Shown: positions 6,213 to 13,184, counted from the first letter of the stretch. The stretch is DNA of 24,587 bases from a virus (IMGVR_UViG_3300008113_000355:1-24587), one strand, 5' to 3'. Translations and numbers: made by a program. The notes: generated by a model from the letters alone, not told the origin.

Positions 6213-8705
6213 ATGAAACAACACAACATACCCAGAGTTGGCGGATTCCCCACACCACTCGTCCCTCAAGATATCAAAAAGAGTGACGAGTATGGATTAA
6301 TGTACGCCAAGGCTATTGAGTCAGAATGGTTCTCTAAGAGATACAACTATTACCAAACACGCCGTGAGCGCATTGAGGAGAACAGAGCCTACGCCAAGGG
6401 TAAGCAAAACATCTCTAGATACAAGCAACTTCTTAACGCAACTGGCGACACATCACTACTAAACCTTGACTGGACGCCAATCCCTGTTGTAAAGAAGTTT
6501 GTTAAGGTTATCGTAAACTCTATTATGAACAAGTCGTACGAGTTAAAGATTCGTGCTACTGACCCAATTGCAAATTCTGATAGAGACGAAATCAAGAATA
6601 AGCTCGTTGGTATGATGAAGTTTAAGGACTTCATTGACGAGGTAAAAGAAACCACTGGTCAAGACCTAACCGAAGGTATGGAGATTCCAGACTCAATGGA
6701 CGAGCTGGATATGATTATGGAGATGAACTTCAAGCAGGCAGTAGAGATTGCTGCAGAGCTTGCTGTTGAACTCACCTTTGACCAAAATGACTACCCTATT
6801 GAAATTAGAAAGAAGGTCTGCGAGGACTTGGTTGTAATTGGAATAGGAGCTACCAGAACATACTTTGACCCATACGAGGGAATCAAGGTTCGTTATGTAG
6901 ACCCCAAATACTTAATCTCATCTCACGTAAAGGCATCAAACTTTAAGGATATGGTTTACGCTGCCGAGATTATCTACACTACGATTGGAGAAATCAAGCG
7001 TGAGGTTGGTGATAAATACTCAGAGGCTCAGTACTATGAGATTGCTCAGACGTATGCTGGAAAGTACGATAACCCCTCTTCTGTTCACGCAAACAACCAC
7101 TTTAATGCATACCTAAACACTTTCGTTTACGAGTATGACGACTTCACTATTCCAGTAGTTGATTTTGAGTTCATTAGCGTTGACGATATGAACTTCGAGA
7201 AGAAACGCACTCGTCACGGGAATGCTGGATTCTACAAGAAGGGAAGTAATTACGAGCCGCCCAAGAACAGCAAGTACGAGCGTGAGAAGAAGACGATGAC
7301 CTACAAGACGGTCTACGCTGGAAAGAAGATTCTTGGTGCTGATGTAATCTGGAGTTACGGTCTCAAGGAGAATATGATTCGTCCCAAGGACAACATTCAA
7401 GATACTTGGATGTCTTTCCACGTATATGCTCCTTCAATCTACAATATGGTTGAAGACAGCATCGTTGAGACCATCCGCCCGATGGCTGACCAGATTCAGC
7501 TTATTCACTTAAAGATTCAGCAGCTCATCGCTCGCGTCAAGCCGTATGGTCTTATCATTGACGTAGCCGGATTGAATGCCGTAAGTATGGGAGATGGCGG
7601 AGAGCTTACCCCACTGGAGATTCAAGACATCTACGAAGCGACAGGTGTTGTCTACTACCGTTCAAGAGATGAGGAGGGTAATGCTCAAGGTGTACCCATT
7701 CAGCCTTTGCCAGCATACGTTAGTGAGCTTCCCCAACTGGTGAATGCTTACAACTTCTACATCAATGAGATTAGAAACGTAACTGGAGTTGTCCCCGAGA
7801 GAGAGGGCATCACTCGTTCTGAGCAACTTGTTGGTGTAACGCAAATGGCTGTTGACGCATCCAACACGGCAACTTACGATGTGGACAGAGCCCTTAATAG
7901 CATCACCAAGGGTATCGCTAAGGACATCATTATGATGATTCAAGACATACCAAAGAACTCTCCTCTGTACAAGTACTACGTTGAGTCTATTGGCAAAGCA
8001 AACATTGACGTTATTGAGTCAATGGATAAGATTTCGCTTCACAACTTTGGAATCAACATTGAGGTTGAGCCAGATGATAAAGAGAAGTACTTTATCGAGC
8101 AACACATTACCACCGCCCTGTCAAGAAACGAGATTCGCATTGAGGACGCTATTATAGCTCGTAAGATGACGAACCCAAACCAAGCCCATAAGTTCCTTTC
8201 GCTGCGCCGTAAGCGCTACCAGAAGGAGCAGATGGAGATTGCTCAGCAGAATAGTATGATGCAGGCTCAGGCCAATCAGCAAACTGCTATTGTGTCTTCG
8301 CAAGCTAAGAGCCAAGAGCTACAGATTGCTGGACAAATGAAGGCTCAAATTGAGCAACTCAAGAGTCAAGCTGAAATCCAGAAGCTTCAGGCAGAATACC
8401 AACTCAAGGCTCAGCTTTCTGAGCAGGAGTTCCGCCAGAATATGCAGCTCAAGGCTGTTGAGGCTGGAATCATTGCCGATATGGAGTCATTTAAGGAGGA
8501 CAGAAAGGACGACAGAACGAAGATTCAAGCGTCTCAGCAATCTAAACTTATTGACCAACGCAAGAAGGATTCTGGACCGATTTCTTTCCAAGAGCCCGAC
8601 ATTGAGTCACTTATGAAGATGGCTTATGAGCGAGCTCAAATGGCTCAACCAGCTCAGCCAGCTCAACCAGAAGCACAAGTACAACCCACAGAAGAACAGA
8701 TGTAA
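6213..8705 (+). CDS. Portal protein
   Basis: This encodes 830 residues from ATG 6213. The portal dodecamer forms the head vertex through which DNA enters and leaves. The N-terminus carries a helical ERIEENRAYAKGKQ segment followed by VVKKFVKVIVNSIMNKSYEL, typical of large portals in Bacteroidota podoviruses. The centre has a crown/stem-like region near residues 425-455 (LIHLKIQQLIARVKPYG) and an RNVTGVVPEREGITRSEQLV segment. Residues about 665-830 are a long Gln/Ala/Lys-rich helix (QANQQTAIVSSQAKSQEL ...) ending in a PAQPAQPEAQ repeat; such a C-terminal barrel can project into the head. It lies directly after TerL. The length, well above the 500-600 of many portals, is mostly explained by this extension. 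Confidence 0.9.
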   Translation: MKQHNIPRVGGFPTPLVPQDIKKSDEYGLMYAKAIESEWFSKRYNYYQTRRERIEENRAYAKGKQNISRYKQLLNATGDTSLLNLDWTPIPVVKKFVKVIVNSIMNKSYELKIRATDPIANSDRDEIKNKLVGMMKFKDFIDEVKETTGQDLTEGMEIPDSMDELDMIMEMNFKQAVEIAAELAVELTFDQNDYPIEIRKKVCEDLVVIGIGATRTYFDPYEGIKVRYVDPKYLISSHVKASNFKDMVYAAEIIYTTIGEIKREVGDKYSEAQYYEIAQTYAGKYDNPSSVHANNHFNAYLNTFVYEYDDFTIPVVDFEFISVDDMNFEKKRTRHGNAGFYKKGSNYEPPKNSKYEREKKTMTYKTVYAGKKILGADVIWSYGLKENMIRPKDNIQDTWMSFHVYAPSIYNMVEDSIVETIRPMADQIQLIHLKIQQLIARVKPYGLIIDVAGLNAVSMGDGGELTPLEIQDIYEATGVVYYRSRDEEGNAQGVPIQPLPAYVSELPQLVNAYNFYINEIRNVTGVVPEREGITRSEQLVGVTQMAVDASNTATYDVDRALNSITKGIAKDIIMMIQDIPKNSPLYKYYVESIGKANIDVIESMDKISLHNFGINIEVEPDDKEKYFIEQHITTALSRNEIRIEDAIIARKMTNPNQAHKFLSLRRKRYQKEQMEIAQQNSMMQAQANQQTAIVSSQAKSQELQIAGQMKAQIEQLKSQAEIQKLQAEYQLKAQLSEQEFRQNMQLKAVEAGIIADMESFKEDRKDDRTKIQASQQSKLIDQRKKDSGPISFQEPDIESLMKMAYERAQMAQPAQPAQPEAQVQPTEEQM

Positions 8706-8706
8706 T

Positions 8707-9036
8707 ATGAAAACCAGGGAGGCTATTCAGAATATGCTCAAGAAGTATGGATTGAGTGGGGTCAACAAACCAAAGAAGACCCCAAGTCACCCTACTAAAA
8801 AAGGAATCGTTCTAGCTAAAGAAGGAGATAAGGTTAAGCTTATCCGCTTTGGAGACCAGAAGATGGGACACAACTATAGCCCAGAGGCTCGCAAGAGCTT
8901 CAAGGCTCGCCACGCAAAGAACATTGCAAAGGGCAAAATGAGTGCTGCGTATTGGGCTGATAAATTTTTCTGGGCTGGCTCTAAGGGCAGCAAGAAGATG
9001 CCTCCTAAGTCACAGAAGTACACTCGTGGCATATGA
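8707..9036 (+). CDS. Small basic phage protein of the RARH/YWADK type
   Basis: This gives 109 residues from ATG 8707, one base after the portal stop; an in-frame ATG at 8626 lies inside the portal gene and is disfavoured. The protein is very basic. Its core KVKLIRFGDQKMGHNYSPEA followed by RHAKNIAKGKMSAAYWADKF belongs to a small, widespread phage family I recall from marine and freshwater phages, with invariant RFGD, RKSFKARH and YW--K positions. Its biochemical role is not known to me. Placement between portal and head genes and its high Lys/Arg content suggest a virion or DNA-contacting role. The stop TGA overlaps the next ATG (ATGA), so translation is likely coupled. Confidence 0.88.
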   Translation: MKTREAIQNMLKKYGLSGVNKPKKTPSHPTKKGIVLAKEGDKVKLIRFGDQKMGHNYSPEARKSFKARHAKNIAKGKMSAAYWADKFFWAGSKGSKKMPPKSQKYTRGI

Positions 9037-10727
9037 TTGCTCGCAAAAAGAACAAGCCACAAGAGACCCAAAGTCCCGAAGCTCCAGCTGGTAACATCGT
9101 ACTCGATACGGTTGATGTTGTAGCTAATAAGGCTACTGGAGAAAAGTACGCTTATTACGACAATCTTACTAAAGAGGAGAAAAGACTATTCTCTCAGGAT
9201 TCACCTATCGGTAGGTTTATCCGTTCAAAGGCTATGCGTGGAAAGGGATTGGATGCCTCTGAGGTTGCTGATTTTGCGACTGCACTTCCTAAGGCGGCTC
9301 TAAATGCGATAGGACAAACTACGGCAATCCCACAAGCCGCTATGGTTGAAGCACTTGCGTATGCGACTGGTAAGCCAGCTAATTTAGCTAACGCCCTACC
9401 CAATTACGACTCATTCAACACGTCCCAAAGAACTCCTTCTGAGGTGTTTATGTCCCCCGATGCAAGTCCAATCGCCAAGCTTGCCGTTGACATTGTTGCT
9501 GACCCATCAAATATTGCTGGTGGATTTGGTTTGCTCAAGGGAGCCAAGGTGATGAATTCACTTAGCAAGGCGGCATCTAGTGCGGTATCTAAAGCGGCAA
9601 AAAAGTTTGATGAGGTTGCTTTTGGAATTACGGATGATTTAGTTGAGTCTCCCGTAAAAGCCCAAGTGAAAACCATAAATGATATTTCTGCTGCGGAACT
9701 CGTTAAAAACTTTGACCCAGAAAAGCCGTTGTCTAATATTGTTGAAGACTCAACTGGCAAGTTTCATTTCCTTGCCGAGGATGGAACAATATATGAAGAT
9801 GTTGAAAAACGAATTGATATATTTAGTCCTCCTGGATACGAGCAGAATATCCCCCCATTTGTTGAGATTGATGGAAAGAAATTCGAGCTCAATGAATATA
9901 TTAATCTTGAAGATGAGGGCGATGTTGACATAGCTAGATTCCAGGCTGCGTATGCAAATCAATTCAACGAAAGGCTCAACAATTTCAATATGAATGATAT
10001 TGACATAAGTATAGATGAGACATTAAATAATATCCCAGACCATAGTTATACACTAGATGCAGTAAAGAATTTTGATGAGCTAAAGAAAAAGGGAATTTCA
10101 AAGCAAACCACAAATGATGCAGATAGATTTCTTATTACGTTTTATCAGCAATCTGGTGGGGCCGCATCAACAAACACAAAAAGAAGAGACGCATATCCAG
10201 GTCTTGCGGACTATTTAAAGTCCAAGATGAATGAGGTTATATTGAAACAACCCAAAAGCACTGTTGAGTCAAAGGTGTATACGGGTCGGCGAGGAGATAC
10301 GGATTACGTTGAACTATATAATGAAGATGGTTCCAAAGTCGAGGGTATAAATAATTTTAAAGTCATTAATGATTTAGAGCCCGGCGATATATTTAGCACA
10401 GAGACCATATTAAGCACATCAACAAGTAAAAAGGGTGCCTTTGGGTGGAACTCAACGCTTATGGGGATACGCTTGCCTAAGGGAACATCAACATTGAGCA
10501 TAACTGGGGCGAGAAACATAAAGAAAACAGAAGACGCTGGAATGATTTCAGAGTTTGAACAAGCGCTATACTCAGATGCAAGATTTAGAGTCATTAAAAA
10601 TGAAATGAGGTCTTGGAAAGGTGGTACCAAGAGGTACCTTGAAGTAGAACTTATAAATCCCAAAGTGCTTATTCCTGCATTCGTAACTTTGAAGCTTAAT
10701 CAGTCACAAGATGAAAGCGAAGAGTAG
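9033..10727 (+). CDS. Internal-protein-like fusion with C-terminal ADP-ribosyltransferase-like domain
   Basis: This is a 564-residue protein. Residues about 1-190 are Ala-rich with amphipathic stretches (PKAALNAIGQTTAIPQAAM; AKLAVDIVADPSNIAGGFG) similar in style to internal virion proteins at the end of this window. The C-terminal half shows an ADP-ribosyltransferase signature of the R-S-E group: VYTGRR with R419/R420, an STSTSKKGAF segment at 461-470, and SEFEQAL with E507-x-E509, then a closing FRVI strand. Such enzymes move ADP-ribose from NAD+ to a protein side chain. T4 Alt is a precedent for an injected virion ADP-ribosyltransferase that modifies host RNA polymerase. Packaging in the head is inferred from position beside the portal. 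The second half is far AT-richer than the first, which suggests domain acquisition. Target and activity are unknown. Confidence 0.72.
   Translation: MIARKKNKPQETQSPEAPAGNIVLDTVDVVANKATGEKYAYYDNLTKEEKRLFSQDSPIGRFIRSKAMRGKGLDASEVADFATALPKAALNAIGQTTAIPQAAMVEALAYATGKPANLANALPNYDSFNTSQRTPSEVFMSPDASPIAKLAVDIVADPSNIAGGFGLLKGAKVMNSLSKAASSAVSKAAKKFDEVAFGITDDLVESPVKAQVKTINDISAAELVKNFDPEKPLSNIVEDSTGKFHFLAEDGTIYEDVEKRIDIFSPPGYEQNIPPFVEIDGKKFELNEYINLEDEGDVDIARFQAAYANQFNERLNNFNMNDIDISIDETLNNIPDHSYTLDAVKNFDELKKKGISKQTTNDADRFLITFYQQSGGAASTNTKRRDAYPGLADYLKSKMNEVILKQPKSTVESKVYTGRRGDTDYVELYNEDGSKVEGINNFKVINDLEPGDIFSTETILSTSTSKKGAFGWNSTLMGIRLPKGTSTLSITGARNIKKTEDAGMISEFEQALYSDARFRVIKNEMRSWKGGTKRYLEVELINPKVLIPAFVTLKLNQSQDESEE
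10711..10726 (+). repeat. Stop/start junction repeat, copy 1
   Basis: ATGAAAGCGAAGAGTA is identical to bases 11486-11501. In both places it holds the start codon of one small gene (MKAKS) and, in another frame, the last codons of the gene before it (ESEE, then the stop). Confidence 0.8.
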
Positions 10728-10890
10728 AGTTAACGAAGCTGGTAACTACACTAAGCCCGGTATGCGTAAGCGTTTGTTTGAAAAGATAAAGGCTGGAACT
10801 CGTGGTGGCGACCCTGGGGAGTGGTCTGCTCGCAAAGCGCAACTTCTTGCTTCTGAATACAAAAAAGCTGGCGGAGGATACAAGGACTAA
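10711..10890 (+). CDS. Small basic protein, SARKAQ/GGGY family
   Basis: This is a 59-residue basic protein: NEAGNYTKPGMRKRLFEKIK, then GGDPGEWSARKAQLLASEYK and a GGGYKD end. I recognise the pattern (N-x-A-G-N-Y-T-K-P, K-A-G-x-x-G-G, W-S-A-R-K-A-Q, G-G-G-Y) from a small protein family found in many phages and large DNA viruses; I believe it has a DUF entry but cannot confirm the number. Function is unknown to me. It starts 17 bases inside the end of the ADP-ribosyltransferase gene through the shared junction repeat, and its TAA overlaps the next ATG. Too short for many gene finders, but the family pattern makes it convincing. Confidence 0.88.
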   Translation: MKAKSRVNEAGNYTKPGMRKRLFEKIKAGTRGGDPGEWSARKAQLLASEYKKAGGGYKD

Positions 10891-11126
10891 TGAAGGCCAG
10901 TCAGAAAAGTTTGAAGAGATGGACCGAGCAGGAGTGGACTACTTCTGACGGTAGCCCAAGCGAGGGCAAGAAACGGTATTTGCCTAAAAAGGCGTGGAGA
11001 GCACTTAGTGCTGGAGAAAAAGCTGCAACTAACAGAGCGAAAGCTGAGGGCAATGCCCAAGGAAAGCAATTTGTTAAGCAGCCTGATAAAATCGCTAAGA
11101 AAGTCGCTAAATACAGAAAACAATGA
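10890..11126 (+). CDS. Small basic protein, DUF5872-like
   Basis: This is a 78-residue, very basic protein. The pattern SLKRWTEQEWTTSDGSPSEG, then KRYLPKKAWRALSAGEKAAT and a KQFVKQPDKIAKKVAKYRK tail is that of a small family I remember as DUF5872, shared by phages and algal viruses. The recall is from sequence pattern and is not verified. The lysine-rich C-terminal helix suggests nucleic-acid contact. It overlaps the genes on both sides (TAATG at 10888-10892; ATGA at 11123-11126). Confidence 0.88.
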   Translation: MKASQKSLKRWTEQEWTTSDGSPSEGKKRYLPKKAWRALSAGEKAATNRAKAEGNAQGKQFVKQPDKIAKKVAKYRKQ

Positions 11127-11227
11127 GTGGACAAGAGTTTGAAGATTGGTTGAACGACCTTGAGGAGGCCAAACAGCCTACGTGCAACATTGAGAACCCT
11201 GAGCAGTGTGAAAACTGCGGAAGCTGA
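11123..11227 (+). CDS. 34-residue acidic mini-protein with C-x7-C-x2-C
   Basis: This is a 34-residue frame: an acidic amphipathic helix (EFEDWLNDLEEAKQ), then TCNIENPEQCENCGS with cysteines at 21, 29 and 32, reminiscent of a half zinc knuckle. The start overlaps the previous stop as ATGA, and the stop is 1 base before the next ATG, the same packing as its neighbours, which supports its being a real gene. It is the only acidic member of an otherwise basic cluster. Function unknown; a metal-bound dimer is possible. Confidence 0.6.
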   Translation: MSGQEFEDWLNDLEEAKQPTCNIENPEQCENCGS

Positions 11228-11228
11228 A

Positions 11229-11360
11229 ATGGCAAAGAGTTTGAAAAAGAGACAAGCGTATTCTGTTGGCGTAAAGCGTGTCAGCAGTGATAGGGCTGTT
11301 GTTGGCGTAAAGAATTTAGAAACCATAAATAAGCTTTATTATGAAAGCAAAAACGTATAA
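11229..11360 (+). CDS. 43-residue basic protein, unknown
   Basis: This encodes 43 residues from ATG 11229 (AKSLKKRQAYSVGVKRVSSD ... NKLYYESKNV). Basic N-terminus, two short VGVK segments, and an end YYESKNV that overlaps the next gene. The frame is open further upstream to about 11160, but that part lies over the preceding mini-gene, so ATG 11229 is chosen. No family recognised. Conserved packing and spacing are the main support. Confidence 0.6.
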   Translation: MAKSLKKRQAYSVGVKRVSSDRAVVGVKNLETINKLYYESKNV

Positions 11361-11502
11361 AGAAGAAAGCTCTACCAAAGAGATTGAGGTTATGCACGCC
11401 GACTTAGCTGAGGCTATGAAGGTTGTTGTGGCTGCCGTAAAGGCCGCTGGCGAAGCCCCTATGCACTACAAGGTGAAGGCTTGCTATGAAAGCGAAGAGT
11501 AA
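11341..11502 (+). CDS. 53-residue helical protein, unknown
   Basis: This is a 53-residue frame: MKAKTYKEESSTKEIEVMHA, then a predicted helix DLAEAMKVVVAAVKAAGEAP and a short strand HYKVKACYESEE. It starts 20 bases inside the end of the preceding gene at a variant of the cluster junction (ATGAAAGC) and ends inside the next gene at an exact copy. Small alpha/beta, nearly neutral. No family recognised. Confidence 0.62.
   Translation: MKAKTYKEESSTKEIEVMHADLAEAMKVVVAAVKAAGEAPMHYKVKACYESEE
11486..11501 (+). repeat. Stop/start junction repeat, copy 2
   Basis: Identical to bases 10711-10726. Here it joins the 53-residue gene, ending YESEE, to the gene that starts MKAKSKTQQ. Confidence 0.8.
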
Positions 11503-11716
11503 GACTCAGCAATACTACGATAGCAATCCAAAGGCGAAGGCCAAGAAGAAAGAGTACGATACAGAGTACCATTCTTCTGAGGAGCGCAAGAAATATCGTG
11601 CATTTCTGAATAAGAAACGCCGTGATTCTGGCCGTTATGGCTCTGGGGATGGTATGGATTACGACCACGATGAGCGTAAGTTTATTGCCAAATCCAAGAA
11701 CAGAAGCAAAAAATAA
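11486..11716 (+). CDS. Small basic protein, YYDSNPKAKAKK family
   Basis: This is a 76-residue, strongly basic protein: KTQQYYDSNPKAKAKKKEYD, TEYHSSEERKKYRAFLNKK, then GRYGSGDGMDYDHDERKFIA and a lysine-rich end. The order Y-Y-x-x-N-P-x-A-x-x-K-K, Y-H-x-x-E-E-R, R-x-x-L-N-x-x-x-R, G-x-Y-G-x-G-D-G-x-D-x-x-H is one I know from many aquatic phages and some large eukaryotic viruses; its function is not established as far as I know. The conserved D-G-x-D-x-x-H could bind metal, loosely like a nuclease turn. It is the last gene before the structured RNA region. Confidence 0.88.
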   Translation: MKAKSKTQQYYDSNPKAKAKKKEYDTEYHSSEERKKYRAFLNKKRRDSGRYGSGDGMDYDHDERKFIAKSKNRSKK

Positions 11717-11739
11717 TTTGCTAAAACCAAAATCTGTCA

Positions 11740-11967
11740 TTAGGTTTGCGTATCCATTAACCGACCAGTGGCGGGTGTCGTTGGATGACTAACCTAAGTT
11801 TGGCTCGTTAGAGCGTGTTTGAGGCAGTCCACTGGGGAGACGTTTGGGAAACCAAGCGCCAAGCTCAAAAGGCTTGGACTACTTGACGGCGGGCAACTTC
11901 ACTCGACAGGTAGAATTCTCCCAAAGGGCGGCTCGATTTCAAAAGAGTTGACGCCTTTTAGGGAGAA
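11740..11967 (+). ncRNA. Putative structured RNA, class unknown
   Basis: The 340-base gap 11717-12056 has no gene. Hand folding gives a compact set of helices. P1 is extended: 11740-11746 with 11791-11797, 11752-11756 with 11782-11786, 11762-11765 with 11777-11780. P2: 11803-11806 with 11811-11814, loop GTTA. P3: 11841-11847 with 11852-11858, capped by a GAAA tetraloop. P4: 11859-11864 with 11872-11877, abutting P3. P5: 11879-11885 with 11907-11913. P6: 11916-11922 with 11961-11967, continued by 11923-11930 with 11952-11959, about 15 pairs with one bulge. Two loop contacts are possible: 11766-11771 (P1 loop) with 11829-11834, and 11894-11899 (P5 loop) with 11945-11950 (P6 loop). It is not a tRNA, and I could not match tmRNA, RNase P or group I intron cores. 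There is no U tract at the 3' end, so it is either processed or part of a longer transcript. A TAATTTG (one base short of the -7 consensus) at 11714-11720 could start it. Confidence 0.72.
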
Positions 11968-12027
11968 CTATATCTAACAGTTTCTTACTCTCTAGGTAGA
12001 TTAAACTAATGTTTGTTAAATCTGTTA

Positions 12028-12035
12028 TAACTTTG
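12028..12035 (+). promoter_or_regulatory. Bacteroidota-type -7 promoter element
   Basis: TAACTTTG matches TAnnTTTG and lies 21 bases before ATG 12057, the same spacing as several other promoters here. It sits downstream of the structured RNA and would give the scaffold-capsid transcript its own start. It also falls inside the 12009 extension of the scaffold frame, which argues against that earlier start. Confidence 0.68.
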
Positions 12036-12056
12036 TATCTAACAAAACTTAATAAA

Positions 12057-13181
12057 ATGAATTATCAAGAAAAACAATTAGAGGCTCTTGGTATTAAAAC
12101 ATTTGATAATGTTGAAGATATCGTAGTCACTAATGACAATACACAGGAGACTACTCCTGCACAAGATGGTGATGTTTCTGATGTTGTTGATTCGCAAGAA
12201 GAGACCACTGACGTAACGCCTAATCCTGATGAGTCTAAAGCTCAAAATGCACCCGCAGAGCCAGTAACTGCTACTGAGCCAGCACAAGCGCAACAGGAAG
12301 AGGAAATCACCGAAAAAGACATAGTAGAGTTTATCTCTAGTCAATTTGAGATGGAGTTCTCCACTCTTGATGAGATTAAAGAGAAACTTGCTGGTTCTTT
12401 GAAAGAAGAAGACTCATTTGCTAACGAAGAGATTCGTCAGTTGAATGAGTTTGTAAAACAAACGGGAAGAAGCATCAGCGACTTCTACTTTGTCCAAGGG
12501 CTCAATGTCACCGAAATGGATGACTTGTCTGCGGTCAAAACGAAGTACAAAATGCTTTATCCCGAATTGTCTGATGATGAGGTTGAGTCACTTCTTGACG
12601 ATACCTTCAAGCTTTCTGAGGAAGATTATTCCGAGAAAGATGTGAGGGTTGGAAAGGCTAGACTGAAAACTGAGGCTTCTATTGCTCGAAACGAGTTAAA
12701 CAAAATGAAGTCTGAGTTGGTCAAGCCAATCGAGAAGAAAGCTGAGCCCACAAAGACGGAGGAGCTAACTAACTATGCTTCTGAAGTCAAAACTGCAATC
12801 TCTGACCTAGAGGAAATCGAATTTGATAACCTCGACTGGAGATTTAAGTTTGGCGAAGAAGAAAAGAAAGCTCTTACGTCATCAGTTGGAGACAAAGGAC
12901 TTGAGTCTCTCTTTGATTCGTTTTCAGACGGCGAAGGCAACATTGACTTTGCTCAGTTTGCCGCGGCTAAATATCTACTCGACAACGCGGACTCTTTGTT
13001 CAAGTTGGCGATTGAGCACGGTAAAAGCATCGGTCGTGAGGAAGTGGTAAGCGCAACCAAGAATCCGTCCGTTGATAAGCCGACCAAAAATGACAGTTCC
13101 ACGATGAGCCCTCGTGAAAATATCGCTCAACAAATCCTATCTCAAATGTCCAGTCGGACACTAAACATTAAAAAACTTTAA
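12057..13181 (+). CDS. Scaffold protein (predicted)
   Basis: This gives 374 residues from ATG 12057; an in-frame ATG at 12009 would begin before the promoter and is disfavoured. The first ~90 residues are acidic and low in complexity (many Thr, Asp, Glu, Gln, Pro), followed by helical charged segments (ITEKDIVEFISSQFEMEFST; RLKTEASIARNELNKMKSEL) and a polar C-terminal end with SPRENIAQQILSQMSSRTLN. An acidic, helical protein with no enzyme motif, placed immediately before the major capsid gene (3 bases apart), is the usual profile of a scaffold that guides capsid assembly and then leaves. Residues near the C-terminus would contact the capsid protein. No protease gene was seen nearby. Confidence 0.82.
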   Translation: MNYQEKQLEALGIKTFDNVEDIVVTNDNTQETTPAQDGDVSDVVDSQEETTDVTPNPDESKAQNAPAEPVTATEPAQAQQEEEITEKDIVEFISSQFEMEFSTLDEIKEKLAGSLKEEDSFANEEIRQLNEFVKQTGRSISDFYFVQGLNVTEMDDLSAVKTKYKMLYPELSDDEVESLLDDTFKLSEEDYSEKDVRVGKARLKTEASIARNELNKMKSELVKPIEKKAEPTKTEELTNYASEVKTAISDLEEIEFDNLDWRFKFGEEEKKALTSSVGDKGLESLFDSFSDGEGNIDFAQFAAAKYLLDNADSLFKLAIEHGKSIGREEVVSATKNPSVDKPTKNDSSTMSPRENIAQQILSQMSSRTLNIKKL

Positions 13182-13184
13182 GAT

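Noticed and set aside
8626-8706. Earlier in-frame ATG for the small basic protein after the portal
   Set aside because: It would overlap the portal gene's Gln/Pro-rich end by 80 bases. The family-like sequence begins after ATG 8707.
11795-11802. TAAGTTTG as a promoter
   Set aside because: It matches TAnnTTTG but is inside the folded RNA, partly in the P1 helix, with no nearby start codon. Chance matches of this short motif are expected.
11740-11967. Known RNA classes (tRNA, tmRNA, RNase P, group I/II intron, hammerhead) for the structured region
   Set aside because: No acceptor stem/T-loop, no tag frame, no RNase P core apart from a weak GAGGCAGTCC resemblance, no group I P7 or group II domain V, and no hammerhead CTGATGA core.
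12009-12056. Earlier in-frame ATG for the scaffold gene
   Set aside because: The extra 16 codons contain the -7 promoter element at 12028-12035, and the residues added are unlike the rest. ATG 12057 has the usual spacing.
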